A DNA stretch of 56,408 bases, taken from Oscillospiraceae bacterium (lineage in GTDB: Bacteria; Bacillota; Clostridia; Oscillospirales; Oscillospiraceae). The position numbers and the translations under genes were made by a program. The notes beneath the pieces are model-generated. The model was not told the DNA's origin. It saw nothing but the letters and a program-made list of their open reading frames with translations, and searched no databases. This document shows positions 51,025 to 56,408 of this stretch, one piece after another. Location: assembly GCA_017397835.1 (NCBI GenBank), contig JAFQHV010000021.1:1-56408 (forward strand), written 5' to 3'. How positions within the stretch are numbered: the first letter of the stretch is position 1; every line of letters begins with the position of its first letter.

Positions 51025-51101
51025 TGGTAATACCCCGTTTCGTTTGGCGTTGGCATCATTATAGCACCCGACCTTGAAATTGCAAGGGGGTTTGAGAAAT
51101 A

Positions 51102-51134
51102 AAAAGGCTCGCAACCATTGGTTGCGAGCCTTTT
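51102..51134 (-). terminator. Terminator of the DegT gene
   Basis: A 15-bp perfect stem (51102-51116 / 51120-51134), ATT loop, T-tract on the minus strand. Confidence 0.9.
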
Positions 51135-51143
51135 GAATGGCGA

Positions 51144-52334
51144 TTACTTGTTGTTGAAGTAGGCGATGGTCTTTTTCAGGATCTCGGCCTGAGCCTCGCA
51201 CTCGGCAGTGTCGAAGTAGTTGGTCTTAAACTGCAGCATCTGGGGCTGGATCTTCTCGGCCACAGGGCACAGACCCTTCTCATAGGTGTAGCCCTCGAAG
51301 AACTTCTCGCGGCCCAGGAAGGACTTGTTGCGGAAGGCGGGCTCCAGATAGGTCAGCTGCCAGGCGGAGTAGATACCGTCGCCGCCCAGCTCCATAAACT
51401 TCTTGCGGAAGTCGTACCAGGTGATCTTGGGGTTGACCATACGCACGGCCACGGCCCAGTAGGAGTGGACGCACTCGGCGGGGGTGTACTGGGGAATCAG
51501 CCAGTCGCAGCCGGCCAGAGCATCCTCCCAAATCTTGCCGCAGGCCATGCGCATCTGTACCAGCTCGTCCATGCGCTCAGTCTGAGCCAGACCCACGGCA
51601 CCCACCACGTCAGACATGCGGTAGTTCCAGCCGAGAGCCACGTGGCGCTCGTACTTGGGATCCTGAATGTCGTCCTTGGTGATGCGGGCCTTGTTCATGG
51701 TGATGCTGCCATAGCCCAGACCGGAGATGCGGCGCAGCTGCAGAGCCAGGTTATCGTCGTTGGTGGTGACCATGCCGCCCTCACCGGTGGTCAGGTGCTT
51801 GCTGGCCTGGAAGGAGAAGCTGCCCATGTGACCGATGGTGCCGGCGTTGCGGCCCTTATAGGTACCGAGGAAGCACTGGGCGTCATCCTCAATGACGGTC
51901 AGGTTGTGCTTGTTGGCGATGGCCATGATGGCGTCCATATCGGGCATCAGACCGTACAGGGAGACCACGATGATGGCGCGGGTCTTGTCGGTGATCTTCT
52001 TCTCGATTTCTGCAGCGGAGATGAGGAAGGTCTTCTCATCCACGTCGGCAAAGACGGGGATGGCGTTGGCCTGCAGAACGGCCAGAGAGGTGGAGGACAT
52101 GGTCAGGGGAGGCACGATGACCTCATCGCCCATGCCCACACCGGCAGCCTCCAGAGCGGTGTGCAGGGTGGCGGTGCCGTTGACGAAACCGACGGAATGC
52201 TTGGTGCCCATCTTCTCGGCAAAAGCCTTCTCCAGACGGACTACAAACTTGTAGTTGTTGGCGGACTTGAACTGACCTTCCAGAGACTCCAGGGCGTACT
52301 GACGCTCCAGCTCGGTGATACGGGTGATTTTCAT
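51144..52334 (-). CDS. DegT/DnrJ/EryC1/StrS-family PLP aminotransferase
   Basis: A 396-residue fold-type I aminotransferase, usually acting on keto-sugars for surface glycans or antibiotics. Cofactor residues: Gly-Thr in GFVNGTATLHTAL, EDDAQCFLG (Asp and Gln), and the Schiff-base Lys179 in SFQASKHLTTGEGG. LGWNYRMSDVVGAVGLAQ is the family's dimer region. The start has GGAGGT 7 bases upstream. No sugar-nucleotide gene is adjacent; it is alone, under a 160-base leader with an unusual SD-sequestering hairpin and short upstream reading frame. Substrate unknown. Confidence 0.9.
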   Translation of the reverse strand: MKITRITELERQYALESLEGQFKSANNYKFVVRLEKAFAEKMGTKHSVGFVNGTATLHTALEAAGVGMGDEVIVPPLTMSSTSLAVLQANAIPVFADVDEKTFLISAAEIEKKITDKTRAIIVVSLYGLMPDMDAIMAIANKHNLTVIEDDAQCFLGTYKGRNAGTIGHMGSFSFQASKHLTTGEGGMVTTNDDNLALQLRRISGLGYGSITMNKARITKDDIQDPKYERHVALGWNYRMSDVVGAVGLAQTERMDELVQMRMACGKIWEDALAGCDWLIPQYTPAECVHSYWAVAVRMVNPKITWYDFRKKFMELGGDGIYSAWQLTYLEPAFRNKSFLGREKFFEGYTYEKGLCPVAEKIQPQMLQFKTNYFDTAECEAQAEILKKTIAYFNNK

Positions 52335-52341
52335 AAAAAAT

Positions 52342-52405
52342 ACCTCCATAATTAAATTGATGTAAAAAAGGGCATAGTGGTGCCATACAGCAATTTAATG
52401 GAGGT
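52342..52405 (-). promoter_or_regulatory. SD-sequestering hairpin in the DegT leader
   Basis: On the minus-strand RNA, 52405-52391 pairs with 52359-52342: 8 bp (ACCTCCAT / ATGGAGGT) plus 7 bp (TAAATTG / CAATTTA) with a 3-base bulge and 31-base loop. The 3' arm contains the DegT Shine-Dalgarno GGAGGT. The 5' arm begins at the stop codon of a short upstream frame, so translation there would open it. Confidence 0.72.
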
Positions 52406-52455
52406 TAGGACATATAGTGCAGGAAGTGCGCGGACACAATATACACAGACTTCAT
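52405..52455 (-). CDS. Putative 16-codon leader peptide upstream of the DegT gene
   Basis: ATG at 52455, product MKSVYIVSAHFLHYMS, stop TAA at 52407-52405. A GGGAG lies about 10 bases upstream. The stop codon touches the anti-SD arm of the hairpin described separately, an arrangement like translational attenuators (erm, cat). Whether it is translated is not shown by sequence. Confidence 0.55.
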   Translation of the reverse strand: MKSVYIVSAHFLHYMS

Positions 52456-52504
52456 GCAGGGCACTCCCTTTCGTTAGATTTGCCCGGATACTCCGGACGG
52501 CAAC

Positions 52505-52533
52505 ATCATACATCGACACAGCAGGAAAGTCAA
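52505..52533 (-). promoter_or_regulatory. Promoter of the DegT transcript
   Basis: On the minus strand: TTGACT (52533-52528), 17-base spacer, TATGAT (52510-52505). This gives a leader of about 160 bases. Confidence 0.72.
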
Positions 52534-52546
52534 TGGAATATTTGAT

Positions 52547-52578
52547 AAAAACGGCGGTCACCGATTGGTGACCGCCGT
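52547..52578 (-). terminator. Terminator of nadE
   Basis: A 12-bp perfect stem (52578-52567 / 52562-52551), followed on the minus strand by T4. Confidence 0.85.
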
Positions 52579-52583
52579 GGTAT

Positions 52584-53327
52584 TCAAGCTTTGGTGGGGA
52601 TGCCGGCGTCGAAGGCGGGCATCAGCTTGAGCTTGAAGAGATTGGCCTTGTGCTTTTGGTCAATGCGGGCGCGGGTTTCGGGATCTGCGATTTCGCCGGT
52701 GCGGATATACACGTCCAGCTCGGCATAGGTGAAGCCCAGATTTTCCTCGTCCGTCTTGCCGCACAGACCGTCGATGGGGGTCTTTTCCACCAGTTCGGCG
52801 GGCAGCCCCAGCAGGTGGCCGATCTGCTTGACCTCGGTGACGGTCAGGTTGCTCATGGGGGAGAAGTCACCCACGGAGTCGCCGTAGCGGGTGGAGTAGC
52901 CGACCCAATCCTCGGACAGATTGCAGGTGTTGCACACCCGGCCGTTGCAGCTTTGGCTGACGGCGTAGACTGTGGCCATGCGGATGCGGGGGGGCAGGTT
53001 CTCCCGGGCCTGCTTGGACAGTTCCAGACCATCGGGCATGGCGGCGATGAGGGCGTCAGCGGCGGCCTTGATGTTGATCTCGTAGCGGCGGATACCAAGG
53101 TGGTCCACCAGCATATAGGCCTTGTCAATGTCGTGCTGCTCACCCCGGGGCATCAGCACGCCGATGACCCGGTCTTTACCCAGCGCCTCCACGCACAGGG
53201 CGGCGGCGATGGAACTGTCCTTGCCGCCGGAGATGCCGATGACGGCGTTGCAGTCCGGGCCGTTCTTGGCAAAAAAGTCGCGGATCCACTCAACGCATTC
53301 ATTTTTGACTTTCAGCGCATCGAACAT
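52584..53327 (-). CDS. nadE: NAD+ synthase, ammonia-dependent
   Basis: Amidates nicotinate adenine dinucleotide with ammonia and ATP, the last step of NAD synthesis. The 247-residue single-domain enzyme lacks the N-terminal glutaminase domain. The PP-loop is at residues 33-39 (SGGKDSS); CNTCNLSEDWVGYSTRYGDS and FSPMSNLTVTEVKQIG follow, and TPIDGLCGKTDEENLGFTYA is a NadE signature. Start 53327 has GGAGGG upstream; a start at 53369 would enter the promoter. Monocistronic. Confidence 0.95.
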   Translation of the reverse strand: MFDALKVKNECVEWIRDFFAKNGPDCNAVIGISGGKDSSIAAALCVEALGKDRVIGVLMPRGEQHDIDKAYMLVDHLGIRRYEINIKAAADALIAAMPDGLELSKQARENLPPRIRMATVYAVSQSCNGRVCNTCNLSEDWVGYSTRYGDSVGDFSPMSNLTVTEVKQIGHLLGLPAELVEKTPIDGLCGKTDEENLGFTYAELDVYIRTGEIADPETRARIDQKHKANLFKLKLMPAFDAGIPTKA

Positions 53328-53465
53328 AGCTTGTCCCTCCAAATGGATTGTTTGGTCATAGTATACCACGGTGGCAACTATTTTTCAAAGTAAAGTTGCG
53401 AGAAATGCGATGACTTGTACCGGATTAACTGTTTTGTATTTTTTTAACCAGTTCGTCCCGTTTTG

Positions 53466-53494
53466 TTGACATCACGCCCTTAAAATAGTACAAA
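53466..53494 (+). promoter_or_regulatory. Possible promoter of the GH2 gene
   Basis: TTGACA (53466-53471), 17-base spacer, TACAAA (53489-53494). The -35 is perfect and the -10 is weak, as for regulated promoters. Confidence 0.45.
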
Positions 53495-53531
53495 TTTGGT
53501 GACAGCCCTATGCGAGAAAGGACGTGTTGTT

Positions 53532-55904
53532 ATGATGAAACATAAGACCCTTGGTATGAACCAGAACTGGCGCTTCTGTTTGGGCGGCGAGTGGAAGGAA
53601 GAAAAGGTGGACGAGGTTTGCCTGCCTCACCCCGTTACTGTTACCCCGGCCAACTCCAGCGGTGGCCGCAACTATCAGGGTAAATGTATCTATAAAAAGA
53701 TGGTTTTCATCCCCGAGGAATGGCGGGGCAAGAAGCTGATCTTGGAGTTTGAGGGTCTGATGGGTGTGTCCGACCTGTTCATCAACGGTCGGGCGGTGGC
53801 CTCCCACTACTGCGGCTATACTCCCTTTGTCATCGACCTGTCCGAGGAGCTGAACTTCGGCGCCGACAACGAGTTGGTCATCAACTTGGACAACTCCGAC
53901 AACCCTGAAGTTCCCCCCGGAAAGCCCCAGTCCATCATGGACTTCACCTATGAGGGCGGCATCTATCGTGAGGCGAAGCTGGATGTCCACGAGCCGCTGT
54001 ACATCACCCATCCTCTGCTGGCCAACGAGGTGGCCGGTGGCGGCATCTTCGTCCACTACGAGAATGTGACGAAAGAGAGTGCCGAGGTCTACGTCAAGGT
54101 GCACACCAAGAACGAGTTTGCCGAGGAGAAGGCATACACCCTGCGGGTGACCTTGCTGGATGCCGAGGGCAAGACCGTTGCCACTACCGATGTGCAGAAC
54201 ACTCTGGCCGCCGGCGAGGCACGCTATGACGAACCCTGCTTTGTGGTGGACAAGCCCAATCTGTGGAGCATTCACACCCCCTACCTCTACACCGTGCGCT
54301 GCCAGATTCTCTGCAACGGCGAGGAGCTGTACACCAAGGATACCGAAATCGGTATCCGTACCTTCTACTTCACCTTGGAGGACGGTGTTATCTTCAACGG
54401 CGAGTCCCACCATTTCCGCGGTGACAACTACCACCAGACCTGGCCCCACATCGGCAGCGCCATCCCCGGTGGCATGCTGGCCCGTGACATGATGAAGCTG
54501 AAGGGGATGGGCAGCGAGAACGTCCGCTCCCACTATCCGTTCAGCCACTACATCGACGACACCTGCAACCGCATCGGTATGACCATGATTGTGTCCAATC
54601 CCGGCTGGCAGTTTGTGGGCAACGAGCTGTTCCTGCAGCGTGCCTATCAGAACATGCGCGACATCGTGCGTTGGAAGCGCAACAACCCCTGCGTGCTGAT
54701 TTGGGAGCCCATTCTGAACGAGGCCAAGATGACCTACCAGCAGTGTCAGGATTTGCACGATATCGTGCACGCGGAGTACCCCTACACCGACTGCTTCACC
54801 GCCTCCGACTGCGGCCCCACCGACATTACCTACTTGGACTACATGGTCAACATGATTGGCTATGACGATTACGAGCCCAACGACCACTGCGAGAACACCC
54901 CCAAGTGGACCCGTGAGTACGGCGATGCCCCGGACAACTTTGTGGATCACAACACCGTCTGGCGCACCAAGCGCGGCCACGGTGACTATCCCCAGGTGGA
55001 GTCCATCAACCGCCTGCTGGGTAAGTATCAGGATGCCGAGCTGCGAGATGCCCAGACCAAGACCTATGCCATGCTGTGGAACGATAAGACCCGCTGCGGC
55101 TACGGCATTTGGCCCGGTATCTCCCACCAGCGCGGCATGCACATCAACCCCTGCTACGGCGGCCATCTGGACCTGTTCCGTCTGCCCAAGTTCAGCTACT
55201 ACTTCATGCAGTCCCAGGTGGACCGCGAGATGATGGGCGACGTGCTGTTCATTGCCAACTGGTGGTCCGACGTCAGCCCCGACGATGTGATGATTCTGTC
55301 CAATGCCGAGCGTGTGGAGCTGATTTGCGACGGCGTGCAGGTGGGCATTCAGACCCCCGACGTGAACGAGTACCCCGTCCCGCATCCGCCCTTTACCTTC
55401 AAGGGTGTGCGCAAGGGCTTCAAAAAGCGCTTTGACTACGATTACAATAAGCGCTCCACTCTGGAGGCCGTTGCTTACGTGGGTGACGAGGTGGTGGCCC
55501 GCACCTTTGCCTACTGTCCCGGCGTGCCCCGCCAGCTGGAGCTGGAGGCCGACCTGATGGATATGCCCCTGTACGCCAACGGCGGCGATGTGGTGGCTGT
55601 GCGCTGCAAGCAGGTGGACCGCTTCGGCGTGGTGTCCCCGGTGGCCGGCGATGTGAACCCCGTCTACTTCGAGGTGGAGGGCGAAGGCACCATCATCGGT
55701 GACGAAACCGTGCTGGCAAACCCTGTCTTCCCCGAGGCGGGCATTGCTACCGTGCTGATTCGCACCACCAAGAAGCCCGGTGATATCAAGATTAAGGCCA
55801 GCCTCTACTATGACCGGTTTACCGACGGCAGCCACGAGCGCTCCGCGGTGTATCCCGGCACCCTGACCCTGACCTCCGTCGCACCCAAGCAGGAAGAGCT
55901 GTAA
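53532..55904 (+). CDS. Glycoside hydrolase family 2 protein (beta-galactosidase/glucuronidase-like)
   Basis: A 790-residue enzyme with GH2 layout: N-terminal sugar-binding jelly roll (about 1-165: FEGLMGVSDLFINGRAVASH), Ig-like domain (about 170-285), TIM barrel (about 290-570: FRGDNYHQTWPHIGSAIP) and a C-terminal Ig-like domain. Candidate acid/base Glu397 (IWEPILNEAK) and nucleophile Glu462 (KWTREYGDA). LYANGGDVVAVRCKQVD is typical of the DUF4982/invasin-like tail. No signal peptide, so cytoplasmic. Codon bias is strong, suggesting high expression. Exact sugar specificity is not evident. Confidence 0.88.
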   Translation: MMKHKTLGMNQNWRFCLGGEWKEEKVDEVCLPHPVTVTPANSSGGRNYQGKCIYKKMVFIPEEWRGKKLILEFEGLMGVSDLFINGRAVASHYCGYTPFVIDLSEELNFGADNELVINLDNSDNPEVPPGKPQSIMDFTYEGGIYREAKLDVHEPLYITHPLLANEVAGGGIFVHYENVTKESAEVYVKVHTKNEFAEEKAYTLRVTLLDAEGKTVATTDVQNTLAAGEARYDEPCFVVDKPNLWSIHTPYLYTVRCQILCNGEELYTKDTEIGIRTFYFTLEDGVIFNGESHHFRGDNYHQTWPHIGSAIPGGMLARDMMKLKGMGSENVRSHYPFSHYIDDTCNRIGMTMIVSNPGWQFVGNELFLQRAYQNMRDIVRWKRNNPCVLIWEPILNEAKMTYQQCQDLHDIVHAEYPYTDCFTASDCGPTDITYLDYMVNMIGYDDYEPNDHCENTPKWTREYGDAPDNFVDHNTVWRTKRGHGDYPQVESINRLLGKYQDAELRDAQTKTYAMLWNDKTRCGYGIWPGISHQRGMHINPCYGGHLDLFRLPKFSYYFMQSQVDREMMGDVLFIANWWSDVSPDDVMILSNAERVELICDGVQVGIQTPDVNEYPVPHPPFTFKGVRKGFKKRFDYDYNKRSTLEAVAYVGDEVVARTFAYCPGVPRQLELEADLMDMPLYANGGDVVAVRCKQVDRFGVVSPVAGDVNPVYFEVEGEGTIIGDETVLANPVFPEAGIATVLIRTTKKPGDIKIKASLYYDRFTDGSHERSAVYPGTLTLTSVAPKQEEL

Positions 55905-55913
55905 TCCAACAAA

Positions 55914-55949
55914 AAAACACCCCGCAACCGATTGGCTGCGGGGTGTTTT
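55914..55949. terminator. Bidirectional terminator
   Basis: A 13-bp stem (55914-55926 / 55937-55949) between convergent GH2 and pckA, with A7 and T4 flanks. Confidence 0.88.
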
Positions 55950-55972
55950 ATTTTGCTTGGGTTGACCTCAGC

Positions 55973-56408
55973 TTACAGCTGGGGACCGGCGGCCACCAGA
56001 GCCTTGCCGGCGTCGTTGCCGGTGTACTTGGCGAAGTTCTTGACAAAGCGGGCAGCCAGATCCTTGGCCTTCTCGTCCCACTCAGCGGCATCAGCATAGG
56101 TGTCGCGGGGGTCCAGGATGGCGGGATCCACGCCGGGCAGAGCGGTGGGAACCTCGAAATTGAAATAGGGGATGGTCTTGGTCTCGGCCTTCAGGATGGA
56201 GCCATCCAGAATGGCGTCGATGATACCGCGGGTATCCTTGATGGAGATGCGCTTGCCGGTGCCGTTCCAGCCGGTGTTGACCAGGTAGGCCTTGGCACCG
56301 CTCTTCTGCATCTTCTTGACCAGCTCCTCACCGTACTTGGTGGGGTGCAGCTCCAGGAAGGCCTGGCCGAAGCAGGCGGAGAAGGTGGGGGTAGGCTCGG
56401 TAATGCCG
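55973..56408 (-). CDS. pckA: Phosphoenolpyruvate carboxykinase (ATP), C-terminal part (5' end outside window)
   Basis: Interconverts oxaloacetate and PEP with ATP/ADP; in anaerobes often works towards oxaloacetate and succinate. About 144 C-terminal residues are present, beginning [20 protein letters not shown], then [20 protein letters not shown], a signature of the ATP-type enzyme (adenine-binding region), and ending near residue 530 of the usual 530-540. The frame is open to the window edge. Codon use is strongly biased, as for nifJ and pgi. Confidence 0.96.
   Translation of the reverse strand, partial: GITEPTPTFSACFGQAFLELHPTKYGEELVKKMQKSGAKAYLVNTGWNGTGKRISIKDTRGIIDAILDGSILKAETKTIPYFNFEVPTALPGVDPAILDPRDTYADAAEWDEKAKDLAARFVKNFAKYTGNDAGKALVAAGPQL

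Noticed and set aside
52409-52500. Possible c-di-GMP (GEMM) riboswitch in the DegT leader
   Set aside because: A CGAAAG-like loop and a GGGC/GCCC helix are present, but the second GEMM arm and conserved GACGCAAAGC are absent.
52352-52561. A 69-codon minus-strand frame covering the DegT leader
   Set aside because: It spans promoter and nadE terminator and lacks an RBS; the 16-codon frame in another phase with an SD and a hairpin-linked stop explains the region better.
53508-55835. A 775-codon minus-strand frame opposite the GH2 gene
   Set aside because: Same antisense-shadow composition; the GH2 protein on the plus strand has domains and catalytic motifs.

Overview
The window is about 56 kb from the chromosome of a GC-rich, strictly anaerobic, spore-forming Clostridia member, most likely a gut Oscillospiraceae (Flavonifractor/Lawsonibacter/Dysosmobacter type). 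The evidence is pyruvate:ferredoxin oxidoreductase, an ATP-type PEP carboxykinase, the sporulation genes bofA and yaaL, an alpha/beta-type small acid-soluble spore protein, a bile-salt-hydrolase-like enzyme, a family 2 glycosidase and a ThiXYZ thiamine-precursor transporter. The genus is inference. I see no phage, insertion sequence, CRISPR array or rRNA.

Layout. 1-2.2 kb: 3' end of nifJ. 2.2-8.1 kb: yaaL-bofA, tyrA, azlCD, thiI-HAD-cinA. 8.1-11.2 kb (minus strand): a TPP-riboswitch operon encoding a thiamine-binding protein and ThiX, ThiY, ThiZ. 11.2-19.6 kb: an almost complete shikimate/phenylalanine operon aroF-aroB-aroA-aroC-pheA-aroK-aroQ-aroE plus an SDR reductase, preceded by an apparent ribosome-mediated attenuator whose leader peptide is rich in Phe/Tyr/Trp. 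19.6-25.2 kb: a small membrane protein, a polysaccharide deacetylase, a two-component system, a double OB-fold SSB-like protein, the BSH-like enzyme and the spore protein. 25.3-29.6 kb: a polar amino-acid ABC importer and the KDG pair eda-kdgK. 29.6-33 kb: a lipoprotein, an FAH-family enzyme, a Met-Glu-Val tRNA operon, an XRE regulator, an AT-rich lipoprotein and a palindromic repeat. 33.2-36.7 kb: DUF4358 lipoprotein - MBOAT acyltransferase - DHHW protein. 36.7-40.6 kb: AT-rich orphan genes, a second XRE regulator, a GntP-family permease divergent from a LysR regulator, and tRNA-Val. 40.7-43.6 kb: pgi, a creatininase-family protein and a small P-loop protein. 43.6-49.7 kb: a divergent ParE/ParC-like topoisomerase pair, a lipoprotein, LUD and GreA proteins. 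49.7-56.4 kb: a serine beta-lactamase-family protein, a DegT aminotransferase with an apparent translational attenuator, nadE, a GH2 enzyme and the 3' end of pckA.

How the genes work together. Central carbon genes (nifJ, pgi, eda/kdgK, pckA) fit a fermentative metabolism using sugars and sugar acids. The aro operon supplies chorismate and, through pheA and the separate tyrA, phenylalanine and tyrosine; no trp gene is in the window. Transcription units are mostly short and bounded by strong hairpins, many of them shared between convergent genes. The two leader-peptide systems (upstream of aroF and of the DegT gene) are the most notable regulatory structures. Very long open frames antisense to the strongly codon-biased genes are shadows and were left out. 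All functions are read from sequence motifs; no database search was possible.
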